Shown: positions 25,207 through 34,433, counted from the stretch's first letter. The stretch is DNA of 44,828 nucleotides from an uncultured Coprococcus sp. (GCA_900548215.1 URJI01000011.1:1-44828), one strand, 5' to 3'. Numbers and translations are program-made. The notes: a model not told the origin generated them from the sequence alone.

Positions 25207-26637
25207 ATGGAGAAATTACTTAAGATCATTATCGATGTCAATTCATCGGTGAACAATTTTATATGGGGAGTGCCATCCATGATATGTATCGTGGGCGTTG
25301 GCCTATGGCTTCTCATACGAAACCGAGGCGTTCAGTTTACAAAGTTCGGTTATGCGTTCAAGCACACATTCGGAAAGATATTCAACAAGAAAGAGACATC
25401 GGATGGTGCTATAAGTCCGTTTCAGGCTGTGTGTACTGCGCTGGCGGGAACAGTTGGAACCGGTAATATAGCGGGGGTTGCGGGAGCAATTGCTATAGGA
25501 GGCCCTGGCGCGGTGTTCTGGATGTGGATATCAGCACTCCTTGGAATGGGAACAAAGTTTGCTGAGGTTGTACTGGCTGTTTTTTACAGAGAGAAAGATT
25601 CAAATGGAGACTGGGTAGGTGGACCTATGTACTATATCAAGAATGGTCTTGGCAAGAAGGCATATTTCCTTGCCATAGCATATTCTGTTCTCGGAATACT
25701 CACCGTTTTTGGAACTGGAAATGCGACACAGGTAAATACCATAACGACGGCTATAGACTCAGCACTTTTTAATTACAATCTGGCTGACAAGAGCAATACA
25801 TTTACCATCAATCTTGTGATAGGTATCATTATAGCCATATTGGTTGCACTTATCCTGATAGGGGGAATCAAAAGAATTGGAAGCGTGACAGAGAAGCTTG
25901 TCCCTTTCATGGCGGCTATGTACATCATCATGGCGGTTATCCTTGTGTTTATAAATATCAAGAGCGTTCCAGGCGTATTTGCATCTATATTTGAGGGTGC
26001 ATTCAATCCGAAGTCAGTGACAGGAGGAGTGGTAGGAAGCCTTTTTCTCAGCATGAGAAAGGGTGTTTCTAGAGGAATCTTTTCAAATGAGGCAGGTCTT
26101 GGAACAGGATCAATCGCACATGCGTGTTCTGATGTAAAGCATCCTGTACAGCAGGGACTCTGGGGAATATTTGAGGTGTTCATTGATACGATAGTTATCT
26201 GTACACTTACAGCGCTTGTTATACTCTGCAGCGGAACAGAGATAGTATATGGACAGGCAGCCGGCGCAGATTTGACGATCAACGGCTTTGTCGCTACATA
26301 TGGAGGCTGGATTTCTATATTCACGGCTGTTGCACTCTGTTGTTTTGCATTCTCAACCATACTTGGATGGGGACTGTACGGATCAAGATGCGTGGGATTC
26401 TTGTTTGGGGATAGACTTATAAAACCGTTTATGGTGGTATATGCACTTGTTGCAGTAATTGGTGCAACGATGGATCTGGGGCTTCTCTGGGATATTGCAG
26501 ATACCTTCAATGGTCTCATGATCATACCAAACCTGATAGGAGTTCTCCTTCTCTCAGGCACTGTGGTCAAACTCACGAAGGAGTATTTCGAGGATGAAGC
26601 TGCTAAATTTGGTGTCGTAAGAGATGAGAACGCGTAG
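25207..26637 (+). CDS. Alanine or glycine:cation symporter, AGCS family
   Basis: A 476-residue multi-pass membrane carrier that takes up alanine or glycine with sodium. Family hallmarks are VCTALAGTVGTGNIAGVAGA, GGPGAVFWMWISALLGMGTK, the KFAEVVLAVFYREK segment, GGPMYYIKNGLG and the later SNEAGLGTGSIAHA. About ten hydrophobic helices are visible and length is normal. Only a weak ribosome site (AAAAGAGAAG) precedes ATG 25207. I looked for a glycine riboswitch upstream and found none. It is followed 38 bases later by the NYN-LOTUS gene in the same direction. Confidence 0.94.
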   Translation: MEKLLKIIIDVNSSVNNFIWGVPSMICIVGVGLWLLIRNRGVQFTKFGYAFKHTFGKIFNKKETSDGAISPFQAVCTALAGTVGTGNIAGVAGAIAIGGPGAVFWMWISALLGMGTKFAEVVLAVFYREKDSNGDWVGGPMYYIKNGLGKKAYFLAIAYSVLGILTVFGTGNATQVNTITTAIDSALFNYNLADKSNTFTINLVIGIIIAILVALILIGGIKRIGSVTEKLVPFMAAMYIIMAVILVFINIKSVPGVFASIFEGAFNPKSVTGGVVGSLFLSMRKGVSRGIFSNEAGLGTGSIAHACSDVKHPVQQGLWGIFEVFIDTIVICTLTALVILCSGTEIVYGQAAGADLTINGFVATYGGWISIFTAVALCCFAFSTILGWGLYGSRCVGFLFGDRLIKPFMVVYALVAVIGATMDLGLLWDIADTFNGLMIIPNLIGVLLLSGTVVKLTKEYFEDEAAKFGVVRDENA

Positions 26638-26675
26638 GGGATGAATAAACTATAAATAGAAGGAAGGCGGATTAT

Positions 26676-27644
26676 ATGACCGAGGAAGTAGTGTCAAATG
26701 AGATTACAAGCCGGTATGCTATACTTATCGATTCTGAGAATGTGTCGGCAAAATATGTAGAGAGTATATTCGATGAGCTTTCAAGACTTGGCTCGATAAC
26801 TGTCAGAAAGATATATGGTGACTGGTCAAAGAATAACAATGGGTGGGATAAGGATTGCCTTTTGTCTTATTCCATACAGCCGGTGCAGCAGTTTTCTTAT
26901 ACTACTGGGAAAAACTCAACAGATTCAGCTATGATCATAGATGCGATGGATCTGCTTTATACGAGCAACATAGATGGCTTTTGTCTGGTGACAAGTGACA
27001 GTGATTTTACAAGGCTTGCATCGAGACTCCGCGAGGCTGGAAAACAGGTCATCGGAATGGGGGAGAACAAGACCCCTAAGGCATTTGTCAGTGCGTGTAC
27101 AAGCTTTAAGATTCTCGACTCTCTTGTCACAGAGGATTTAAACAGGGTTCCTTCAAAGGGAGGATATACGGATGCAGGTATAGCTGACGAGTCAAATATC
27201 ACAAGCATAAGAGACATAAAAAAGACAGTCTATAATATAATAGATGAGAACGATGATAAAGATAAAAAGACACATATGGGCGAGATAGGAAGCCGCCTTG
27301 TCAATAAATATCCTGACTTTGACGTAAGAAATTATGGGTATTCCAAGCTTTCAACGTTTCTAAGCGAAGAGTTTGATGATCTAGATATAGACAAGGGCAG
27401 GCAGAAGTTCGTTTCCATAAAGAATTATATGGATCCAAAGAGTGAAGTGAAGGGCAAGATAATAAAGCTCATCACACAAAGTTCGGATACTATGTACAAT
27501 ATGGGAAAACTGAATACGGATCTTAAGAGCATTATTCCAGGTTTCAGTATAAAGAAATATGGTTACAGCAAATTCTCAAGCTTTTTAAAAAGCTTTGGCT
27601 GTTTTTCAGTTGTTGGTGATAAGGTGAAAGTTATAGAAAAGTAG
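26676..27644 (+). CDS. NYN-domain putative RNase with two LOTUS (OST-HTH) domains
   Basis: A 322-residue cytoplasmic protein. The N-terminal NYN (PIN-like) domain, about residues 13-150, has its acidic metal-binding residues: D19 in ILIDSENVS, D83 in NSTDSAMIIDAMD, and D108 and D110 in TSDSDFTRLASRLRE. Two LOTUS/OST-HTH domains follow (about 180-248 and 255-320), each with a KYPDFDVRNYGYSKLSTFL-like core. Such proteins are thought to cut or bind RNA; this domain mix resembles MARF1/LabA-like proteins. AGAAGGAAGG precedes the ATG. It stands between a transporter and the tubulin-like gene; a functional link with the latter is only suggested by position. Confidence 0.92.
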   Translation: MTEEVVSNEITSRYAILIDSENVSAKYVESIFDELSRLGSITVRKIYGDWSKNNNGWDKDCLLSYSIQPVQQFSYTTGKNSTDSAMIIDAMDLLYTSNIDGFCLVTSDSDFTRLASRLREAGKQVIGMGENKTPKAFVSACTSFKILDSLVTEDLNRVPSKGGYTDAGIADESNITSIRDIKKTVYNIIDENDDKDKKTHMGEIGSRLVNKYPDFDVRNYGYSKLSTFLSEEFDDLDIDKGRQKFVSIKNYMDPKSEVKGKIIKLITQSSDTMYNMGKLNTDLKSIIPGFSIKKYGYSKFSSFLKSFGCFSVVGDKVKVIEK

Positions 27645-27714
27645 TATTTGGCTATGTTGTTCGTGATGTTATGTGATATTATGTAAATTATTACAAAAAT
27701 ATTGTCGCGTTTTG

Positions 27715-27743
27715 TTGAATATCAATAGAAATAGTGTTACATT
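27715..27743 (+). promoter_or_regulatory. Possible promoter of the tubulin-like gene
   Basis: TTGAAT and TACATT are separated by 17 bases, about 75 bases before the ATG. A small inverted repeat, GGATTC/GAATCC (27752-27774), lies in the leader. Confidence 0.4.
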
Positions 27744-27818
27744 GAATGTGTGGATTCTTGTGTACAGGGAATCCGTTTGTGGGGAGTTGTGTACGTGTAT
27801 ATTTAAGGAGAGGCAATT

Positions 27819-30389
27819 ATGATACTTATTGATACTCAGAAAGAGGAGTTTAGTAAATTAAAGGACATTCGTGTTTTTGGTAAAATAAGTCATGATGGCA
27901 GATTCAATGGAAATCTTCTTGTTATTGGACTGGGTGGATTGGGCAGCAGGGCTGTATGTGCTCTGAAAGGAATGTTGGCAGACAACATAACACCTGAGGA
28001 TAATATCAATTTTCTTATGATTGATTCTGATATTTCAGAGATGGAAGCTACCATAGAGGATAGCAAGGAGGGCGTGGGGTTTAATGCTCTTGAGGTTATC
28101 AGTATATATAGACCTGATATTGAGAATGTGCTTGAGAATGGAATTGCAAAGAATCCGATACATGAGAATCTTGCAAACTGGATGGATCCGGAATTCCCGG
28201 CAGTGACTATAGGAAGAGATGGAGCAAAGGGCAACAGACAGATAGGAAGACTTATGTTTTCCAATGCTTATACTGATGTCAGGATGCTTCTGTTTGATAA
28301 ACTGCAGGATGTATACGACAGGACGGATAGCGGAACTGTCGATGTCATCATTGTGACTGGTGTTTCAGGTGGAACAGGCAGTGGTATATTGTCAGATGTA
28401 GCATACAATATACGTGCTTATGGCAAGGCAAAGAAATGGAACAACCTTAGGGTGGGGGGCTGTCTGCTCATGCCGGATGTATTGTTTGGCCACAAGGCTG
28501 TGTATGATGACACGGAGCTGGTATCACGTCTGAATGCCAACGGATGTGCGACCATGAAGGAAGTGGATTATTATATGAAGCTTTCTGAGAAGGACGACAA
28601 TTATACTTTTATCAGCAAGAACAACAAGATGGTTATCAGGGATAACCTGTTTGATGCTTGTATGCTTGTATCTGGCAGGAAGGATGCCCAGGGATACATA
28701 CCGGAGGGATTTATCCTGAAGGATGTGGCAAATTTCTTATACAGACTTGCCAGCAATAAATACGTTGGCAATAACGATGTGGACAATGACCGCAAGCTTC
28801 TCAGAGATATGTTCTTTGAGAATGAGGGGCACTCCATCACAAGCTGGAAGATGGAGCACGACGATGATCTGATAAAGAATTCAAATTGTTATTACAAAGT
28901 AGTAAGTGAAGCTGATTACCATATCCCGATTCGTGAGATAGAGAATATGTGTGAGAATGATCTGTTCTCACAGGCTTACAAGGGACTCTATCGCTCACCG
29001 TTCAAGGAGGGAAATGCAGAGACTGATATAAAGACTGTTCTTTCTGAACTTGAAGAATTTCTCAAGGAAGAGCCAGGGGTGGATATCAAGCTTGGCGTTA
29101 ATGGTCTTATACAGTATGGTCAGATCACAAAGCCGACATATAAGATGATAAAGAAGAATACTGATGGCGTGAGAGAAGCATTTGCAAAGAAGATGGAGAG
29201 TTTTGAAAAGGAACTCCCAGTCATCATCAAATCTCTCAAGAACAGACTCTGGGGTTCACTTGATGAGGTCATCAGCAAGTATTTGAAGGAATTTGGCCCA
29301 TATGGTGCCATAGATATAATAGGCGCTCCTAGTGCCGGCGTAACAGATTCCACAAAGGGTATGATGGCCGAGGTTAAGAGGCTTGAGAATATGATGAAGG
29401 ATTACACTCCGTCTGGAGAATATACCAGAATCATAGATTCCATCAAGGCTATAGTCGCAAAGAGATTTTTTACATTTCCTTCTGCAAAGAGAGAGACTGA
29501 GAGTGGATATTTTGATGCTTGTATAAAGGAGGCTCTTGCTGCTGAGAGAACAAAGATCATCGATGAACTTGATGCGCAGGATCTGTTCGGCGATACACTC
29601 AGATGGCTTCAGCAGAGAGCAGAAAGACTTGATGAGATATATTCACAGTTTGGAGAGGATTTGAAGAGTTCCATAGAGGATCTGTCAATTCAGGGAAGTC
29701 AGACTGTTGTCAATATTCTGAAGAAGGCAAAGAGACATGAGTTTCTTCCTACGGATTATGTGACATCAAGAAGAATAGAGGAGATGAGATCTGGAATAAT
29801 CAAGTTCATGCTTGACAATGAGTCCAACATCGACAACGGACGTGTTGTCCCTGTCAAGGATGAGATGGAGAAACTTTACAGAGAGCTTTTTTCCGGTGTG
29901 GGTGCGTATGGCCCTGAGAAGATGTTTACGGTTGCGTTTGCGGACAAGAAACTTACAGAACAGGATCTCAATGTCATGTTCGGCTCTCCTATAAATGACA
30001 GAAGAACTGTCATCATGGAAGAGGCTGCAAAGGCGTTTGTAAGTGATATTGCAGAGGAACAGCCACTGTGCGTTCTGAGAGATGATTACAAAGAGAAACT
30101 TCTGGCTAAGAAGTATATATCTGTACCTAACGTTATGCCGTATTTTAGCAAGGCAGTTAAGGCCATACTGATGGCGAGCCCTTATAATGAGAAAGAAGAT
30201 TCCATAACACTTAACCCTGGTGAGATTGAGATTTCCATCGATGATTTCTTTGTAGGAGTTCCGATCTCTATGATGAAATGCGCTATGGAGATGCAGATGG
30301 CATACAATGCAGTATATGATTATAAGGGACTTCATATAGATGAAGTGAACAAGGATATGAAGAGCTTTCCTGATTTTGTAGTTATATAG
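27819..30389 (+). CDS. Large tubulin-like protein (Tubulin_2-type, FtsZ/tubulin superfamily)
   Basis: An 856-residue protein with the nucleotide-binding signatures of the tubulin superfamily. The N-terminal glycine loop is VIGLGGLGSRAVCALKG (residues 35-51). The tubulin signature is VSGGTGSGILSDVAY, with GGTGSG at 184-189. A Rossmann-type strand LLMIDSDIS sits between them. FtsZ has about 380 residues; here the part after about residue 400 is a long, mostly helical region with charged stretches and no recognised domain. I could not find the T7-loop acidic residue that FtsZ uses for GTP hydrolysis, so filament dynamics may differ. No membrane helix or signal peptide. It has its own leader and a terminator. 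Possible roles are cytoskeletal or membrane remodelling; neither is proven. Confidence 0.85.
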   Translation: MILIDTQKEEFSKLKDIRVFGKISHDGRFNGNLLVIGLGGLGSRAVCALKGMLADNITPEDNINFLMIDSDISEMEATIEDSKEGVGFNALEVISIYRPDIENVLENGIAKNPIHENLANWMDPEFPAVTIGRDGAKGNRQIGRLMFSNAYTDVRMLLFDKLQDVYDRTDSGTVDVIIVTGVSGGTGSGILSDVAYNIRAYGKAKKWNNLRVGGCLLMPDVLFGHKAVYDDTELVSRLNANGCATMKEVDYYMKLSEKDDNYTFISKNNKMVIRDNLFDACMLVSGRKDAQGYIPEGFILKDVANFLYRLASNKYVGNNDVDNDRKLLRDMFFENEGHSITSWKMEHDDDLIKNSNCYYKVVSEADYHIPIREIENMCENDLFSQAYKGLYRSPFKEGNAETDIKTVLSELEEFLKEEPGVDIKLGVNGLIQYGQITKPTYKMIKKNTDGVREAFAKKMESFEKELPVIIKSLKNRLWGSLDEVISKYLKEFGPYGAIDIIGAPSAGVTDSTKGMMAEVKRLENMMKDYTPSGEYTRIIDSIKAIVAKRFFTFPSAKRETESGYFDACIKEALAAERTKIIDELDAQDLFGDTLRWLQQRAERLDEIYSQFGEDLKSSIEDLSIQGSQTVVNILKKAKRHEFLPTDYVTSRRIEEMRSGIIKFMLDNESNIDNGRVVPVKDEMEKLYRELFSGVGAYGPEKMFTVAFADKKLTEQDLNVMFGSPINDRRTVIMEEAAKAFVSDIAEEQPLCVLRDDYKEKLLAKKYISVPNVMPYFSKAVKAILMASPYNEKEDSITLNPGEIEISIDDFFVGVPISMMKCAMEMQMAYNAVYDYKGLHIDEVNKDMKSFPDFVVI

Positions 30390-30408
30390 AATCCAAAATA
30401 ATTATATT

Positions 30409-30452
30409 CTGGCGGATATCCATAGAAGAAACTGTGAATATCCGCCAGTTTT
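30409..30452 (+). terminator. Terminator of the tubulin-like gene
   Basis: CTGGCGGATATCCATAG pairs with CTGTGAATATCCGCCAG around a 6-base loop and runs into TTTTA. Confidence 0.8.
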
Positions 30453-30471
30453 ATGTTACATAGGAGTGGTT

Positions 30472-31200
30472 ATGGCTGATTTTTATGCTTATATAATGAA
30501 TGCGGATTTTTTTTCGGATGCTTCAGTTTTTGATGACTGTTTGAATAGTGTATCTGAGTATCGGCGAAATAAGGTGAACAGACTTGCACGTATAGATGAT
30601 AAAAGAATGAGTCTCGCTGCGGGAGTGCTTCTTGCATATGCACTTGATAAGAAATTTGGGATAAAAGAAAATAACATGAATTATATATGCAGCGAGGGTG
30701 GGAAACCCTACCTTGAAGGCAGGTCAGATGTATTTTTTTCAATAAGTCACACATCGGGTTTTGTTGCTGTGATAGTTGGAGATGCACCGTGTGGTATAGA
30801 TATTGAATGTGTCAGGAAATTTCCTGCAAGTATAGTGAACCGGCTTTTTTCTGCCAAAGATAGATATATATATAATTCTGATGATCTGTCAGGAGAAGAG
30901 AAGGACCGCTATGCAGTATCGGTTTGGACCAGACGCGAGGCGTATGTGAAGTTTACAGGTACGGGAATACTGATGAATGACGATGCCCAGAAGCATGTTA
31001 TGGAGAGAAATTACATGAAAAGTATGGGATGCGATGTAAGTAACTTGTATGGTGAGCTGAAGTTATGTGATAATAATGAGTATGGAGATTTTGATTTTAA
31101 AACAGCGGGTAAAAGCATAGCAGCAGTATGTGTACCATCAAATACTTCTGTCACAGTTGGTTATATGTCATCAAAGGATATATTTTGCTTCACCAAATGA
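30472..31200 (+). CDS. 4'-phosphopantetheinyl transferase, Sfp type
   Basis: This enzyme moves the phosphopantetheine arm of coenzyme A onto a serine of carrier proteins. The 242 residues contain the Sfp motifs: GGKPYL, FSISHTSGFVAVIV, CGIDIECVR (magnesium-binding Asp and Glu) and VWTRREAYVKFTGTGI (the usual W-x-x-K/R-E-A-x-x-K). ATG 30472 follows AGGAG by 5 bases. No polyketide, nonribosomal peptide or acyl-carrier gene lies in the window, so its target is elsewhere. It is separated from the tubulin-like gene by a terminator that may lie within its own 5' region. Confidence 0.93.
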   Translation: MADFYAYIMNADFFSDASVFDDCLNSVSEYRRNKVNRLARIDDKRMSLAAGVLLAYALDKKFGIKENNMNYICSEGGKPYLEGRSDVFFSISHTSGFVAVIVGDAPCGIDIECVRKFPASIVNRLFSAKDRYIYNSDDLSGEEKDRYAVSVWTRREAYVKFTGTGILMNDDAQKHVMERNYMKSMGCDVSNLYGELKLCDNNEYGDFDFKTAGKSIAAVCVPSNTSVTVGYMSSKDIFCFTK

Positions 31201-31259
31201 TGCTTCTATGTTATTATGTTTAATTAGTTAATTATGATCTTTTACACGAGGAGAAAAAA

Positions 31260-31796
31260 ATGAGTAAAAAAGCAACAAAAGCACTTAATAATAAATATTA
31301 TGTTGCGCGTTACAATGCGTCAAAGGCTAATGATTGTTTTACAAGCAGGGAGAAAAGTGCTGAGGTTTTGAATATAGACAGGACAAGACTTTCAAGAATA
31401 GAGCTTGGAACCGTTGTTCCTTATCCTGAGGAAGTATTGGCTATGTCAAAGGCATATGGTATTCCTGAACTTTGTAATGGATATTGTTCTGGTGACTGCC
31501 CTATAGGTAAGGAAACGGTGCGACCTATCAATGCGGACAGTCTTGACAGACTTATATTACAGTTCCTTGGTTCCTCCAAGAAGATGGAAGATATTTCTGA
31601 ACAGCTTATAGAGATAACAGCAGATGGTATAGTTGATGAGACTGAGGCAGCTACATTTGATGCACTCCTTGAAGAACTGGAGAAGATGTCTGTGAATATC
31701 CAGTCGCTTATGCTGTGGGCACAGAAAAACAAGGATTACATGCAGAATAAAGATGACATGAGAATGGACAGTGCTGTAAATATTAAAGAGAAATAA
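31260..31796 (+). CDS. XRE-type helix-turn-helix regulator
   Basis: A 178-residue DNA-binding protein. The N-terminal helix-turn-helix spans about residues 27-65 (SREKSAEVLNIDRTRLSRIE). A short cysteine-containing stretch (CNGYCSGDCPIG) follows, then a helical C-terminal part that may dimerise. GAGGAG lies 7 bases before the ATG. The gene ends 40 bases before prfC. The cysteine cluster might bind metal or sense redox state, but three cysteines alone do not prove it. Target genes are unknown. Confidence 0.85.
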   Translation: MSKKATKALNNKYYVARYNASKANDCFTSREKSAEVLNIDRTRLSRIELGTVVPYPEEVLAMSKAYGIPELCNGYCSGDCPIGKETVRPINADSLDRLILQFLGSSKKMEDISEQLIEITADGIVDETEAATFDALLEELEKMSVNIQSLMLWAQKNKDYMQNKDDMRMDSAVNIKEK

Positions 31797-31836
31797 TCAC
31801 ATTGATTAAAATAATATTGTATATGAGGAAAAGATA

Positions 31837-33432
31837 ATGGATGACAATTTAAGAGAAGAGATCAACAGAAGAAGGACATTTGCAATCATATCCCACCCTG
31901 ATGCGGGTAAGACAACTCTTACTGAGAAGTTTTTGCTTTTCGGTGGCGCAATCAATACTGCGGGATCAGTAAAAGGAAAAGCCAATTCAAAATATGCTGT
32001 GTCTGATTGGATGGATATAGAGAAGGAAAGAGGTATTTCAGTTACTTCATCTGTATTGCAGTTCAACTATGATGGATACTGTATCAATATCCTGGATACT
32101 CCTGGACATCAGGATTTCTCAGAGGATACTTACAGAACACTTATGGCTGCCGATTCAGCGGTCATGGTCATAGATGCATCAAAGGGCGTCGAGGCACAGA
32201 CCATAAAACTTTTTAAGGTCTGTGTTATGAGACATATTCCTATATTTACGTTTATAAATAAGATGGATAGAGATGCCAGAGACACATTTGAGCTGCTTGA
32301 CGATATTGAGACTGTGCTTGGTATCAAGACCTGTCCGGTCAATTGGCCTATTGGATCAGGTAAGGAATTTAAGGGTGTATATGATAGAAATACTCAGATA
32401 GTATCTACATTCCAAGCTATATCAACAGGTGGCGCAAAGAAGGCTGCGGAGACGGATTATCATATTGGCGATGAAAAACTCAAAGAACTTGTAGGTCCAT
32501 ATTTGTATGATCAGTTCAAGGAAGAGATAGAGCTGATAGATGGAGCGACAGAAGAGATGGATATTGAAAAGGTCAGAGCTGGAGAGCTCTCACCTGTATT
32601 TTTCGGCTCTGCACTCAACACATTTGGTATAGAGCAGTTTCTGAACTATTTCCTCAAGATGACCACACCACCTCTTGGACGAAATTCATCTGAGGGCATA
32701 ATCGACCCTGCGTCAGAGTCGTTTTCAGCTTTTGTATTCAAGATACAGGCTAATATGAACAAGGCACACAGAGACAGGATAGCTTTTATGAGAATTTGTT
32801 CAGGCAAATTCGAGGCGGGAATGGAAGTGTATCATGTTCCAAGCAAGAGAAAGATCAAACTTTCACAGCCGCAGCAGATCATGGCACAGGACAGAAAGAT
32901 AGTGGAAGAGGCGTATGCAGGAGATGTTATAGGTGTATTTGATCCGGATCTGTTTTCTATAGGCGATACACTTACAACCGGGGGAAAGAAATTCGAATAC
33001 GAGGGTATTCCTACATTTGCACCCGAACATTTCTGCAGAGTTGTGCAGCTGAACAGTATGAAGCGTAAACAGTTTGTAAAGGGTGTCACTCAGATAGCAC
33101 AGGAGGGGGCAATCCAGATATTCCAGGAATATACTGCGGGACTTTCAGAGATAATAGTTGGCGTTGTCGGTGTTCTTCAGTTCGATGTTCTCAAATACAG
33201 ATTAGAGAATGAGTATGGATGCGAGATAAGGCTTGAGCCTATTCCATATAATTATATCAGATGGGTGAAGGATCCAACCATAGATGTCACAAAATTAAAA
33301 CGTGTAAGTGATGTCAAGAAGGTGAAGGATATGAAAGGAAATCCACTTCTCCTGTTTGCAAATGAATGGGTTATCAATCAGGTTCTTCAGCACAATGAAG
33401 GCCTTGAACTTGAGGAGTTCAGAAAAAATTAG
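31837..33432 (+). CDS. prfC: Peptide chain release factor 3 (RF3)
   Basis: A 531-residue translational GTPase that recycles RF1 and RF2 from the ribosome after termination. The G motifs are SHPDAGKTTLTEKF (G1), ERGISVTSS (G2), LDTPGHQDFSEDTYR (G3) and FINKMDRDARD (G4). The RF3-specific N-terminus EINRRRTFAIISHPDAG distinguishes it from EF-G and TetM. Domains 2 and 3 follow and length is standard. GAGGAAAAG precedes ATG 31837. A terminator follows closely. Confidence 0.97.
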   Translation: MDDNLREEINRRRTFAIISHPDAGKTTLTEKFLLFGGAINTAGSVKGKANSKYAVSDWMDIEKERGISVTSSVLQFNYDGYCINILDTPGHQDFSEDTYRTLMAADSAVMVIDASKGVEAQTIKLFKVCVMRHIPIFTFINKMDRDARDTFELLDDIETVLGIKTCPVNWPIGSGKEFKGVYDRNTQIVSTFQAISTGGAKKAAETDYHIGDEKLKELVGPYLYDQFKEEIELIDGATEEMDIEKVRAGELSPVFFGSALNTFGIEQFLNYFLKMTTPPLGRNSSEGIIDPASESFSAFVFKIQANMNKAHRDRIAFMRICSGKFEAGMEVYHVPSKRKIKLSQPQQIMAQDRKIVEEAYAGDVIGVFDPDLFSIGDTLTTGGKKFEYEGIPTFAPEHFCRVVQLNSMKRKQFVKGVTQIAQEGAIQIFQEYTAGLSEIIVGVVGVLQFDVLKYRLENEYGCEIRLEPIPYNYIRWVKDPTIDVTKLKRVSDVKKVKDMKGNPLLLFANEWVINQVLQHNEGLELEEFRKN

Positions 33433-33454
33433 CATTGCTGTAAAGATTTATGTG

Positions 33455-33492
33455 AAAACTGTGACAGGCAAAGTTGCCCGTCACAGTTTTTT
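33455..33492 (+). terminator. Terminator of prfC
   Basis: AAAACTGTGACAGGCAA pairs with TTGCCCGTCACAGTTTT and ends in a TTTTTT tract. Confidence 0.85.
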
Positions 33493-33508
33493 CGTCTTAA
33501 ATACTCAT

Positions 33509-33538
33509 GAATAAAATACCATATATGTGCGCATCATA
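33509..33538 (+). promoter_or_regulatory. Sigma-G-type promoter of sigG
   Basis: GAATA fits the sigma-G -35 consensus GHATR, and CATCATA fits the -10 consensus CATNHTA. They are 18 bases apart, the spacing typical of forespore promoters. The start codon of sigG lies 37 bases downstream. No sigma-A promoter is seen here. Confidence 0.6.
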
Positions 33539-33574
33539 GTGATATAGAGATAACACTGTGGAGGTTGGAGCACT

Positions 33575-34357
33575 ATGGCACTTAACAGAGTGGTAATATG
33601 TGGTGTTAATACAGCAAAACTGCCAAACCTTACAGAAGATGAGAAGAATGCTCTGTTTGACAGAATAGAGCTTGGAGATATGAATGCAAGGAAAGAGTTT
33701 ATTGAGGGAAATCTGCGGCTTGTTCTCAGCGTAATTCAGAGATTTGGAAGTTCAAATGAGAATCCGGACGATCTGTTTCAGGTAGGTTGTATAGGGCTTA
33801 TAAAGGCTCTTGATAATTTTGACAGAACTCTAAATGTAAAATTCTCAACATATGCAGTTCCGATGATAATTGGAGAGTGTAGAAGATATCTGCGTGATAA
33901 TAATGCAATTAGGGTTTCACGTTCGCTCAGGGATATAGCATATAAAGCGATATACGCAAAGGAGAATCTTCAGAAGACCAGGGACAAGGAACCGACAATT
34001 GATGAGATTGCTCAGGAGATCAGCATTCCGAAGGAGGATATAGTTATGTCCCTTGACGCGATATCGGCGCCTCTTTCGCTATATGAGCCTGTATATCAGG
34101 AGGGTGGAGATACTCTGTACATTATGGACCAGATAAAGGATCGAAAAAATAAAGAAGAGATGTGGGTGGAAAATCTGGATCTTAGGGAGGCGATGGATAG
34201 GCTTGATGACAGGGAAAAGAATATCGTAAAACTAAGATTTTTTGAAGGTAAGACGCAGACTGAGGTGGCAGAGGAGATAAGTATATCACAGGCACAGGTG
34301 AGCCGTCTGGAAAAAAATGCCATCAAAAGCCTGAGAAGATATCTTGATGACAAATAA
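33575..34357 (+). CDS. sigG: Late forespore RNA polymerase sigma factor, sigma-G
   Basis: A 260-residue sigma-70 family factor that directs late gene expression in the forespore during endospore formation. The sigma-G N-terminal motif VVICGVNTAKLPNL is present. Region 2 reads GNLRLVLSVIQRF, DDLFQVGCIGLIKALDNFD and VKFSTYAVPMIIGECRRYLR. Region 3 contains RVSRSLRDIAYKA. Region 4 has LRFFEGKTQTEVAEEISISQ. This distinguishes it from the shorter sigma-F motif set. It stands alone here; in Bacillus it follows spoIIGA and sigE. The promoter matches its own consensus, so it is autoregulated. Its presence implies a sporulating or recently sporulating lineage. Confidence 0.95.
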   Translation: MALNRVVICGVNTAKLPNLTEDEKNALFDRIELGDMNARKEFIEGNLRLVLSVIQRFGSSNENPDDLFQVGCIGLIKALDNFDRTLNVKFSTYAVPMIIGECRRYLRDNNAIRVSRSLRDIAYKAIYAKENLQKTRDKEPTIDEIAQEISIPKEDIVMSLDAISAPLSLYEPVYQEGGDTLYIMDQIKDRKNKEEMWVENLDLREAMDRLDDREKNIVKLRFFEGKTQTEVAEEISISQAQVSRLEKNAIKSLRRYLDDK

Positions 34358-34385
34358 TGTTTAAATATTTTCTTGTACAGTATAA

Positions 34386-34418
34386 GAACCCATTTTTGCG
34401 TTGCCGCAAAATGGGTTC
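34386..34418. terminator. Bidirectional hairpin between sigG and the convergent argH operon
   Basis: GAACCCATTTTTGCG pairs with CGCAAAATGGGTTC around a short loop. It lies between convergent genes and could stop transcription from both sides; T-tracts outside the stem are poor. Confidence 0.6.
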
Positions 34419-34433
34419 CTGACTGTTTGTATT

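Noticed and set aside
25773..26576. A 267-codon minus-strand frame inside the symporter gene
   Set aside because: Antisense to the AGCS gene, whose family motifs are clear; the long frame results from its codon bias.
29766..30335. A 189-codon minus-strand frame inside the tubulin-like gene
   Set aside because: Lies wholly antisense to a strong coding gene, has no ribosome site and no recognisable protein features.
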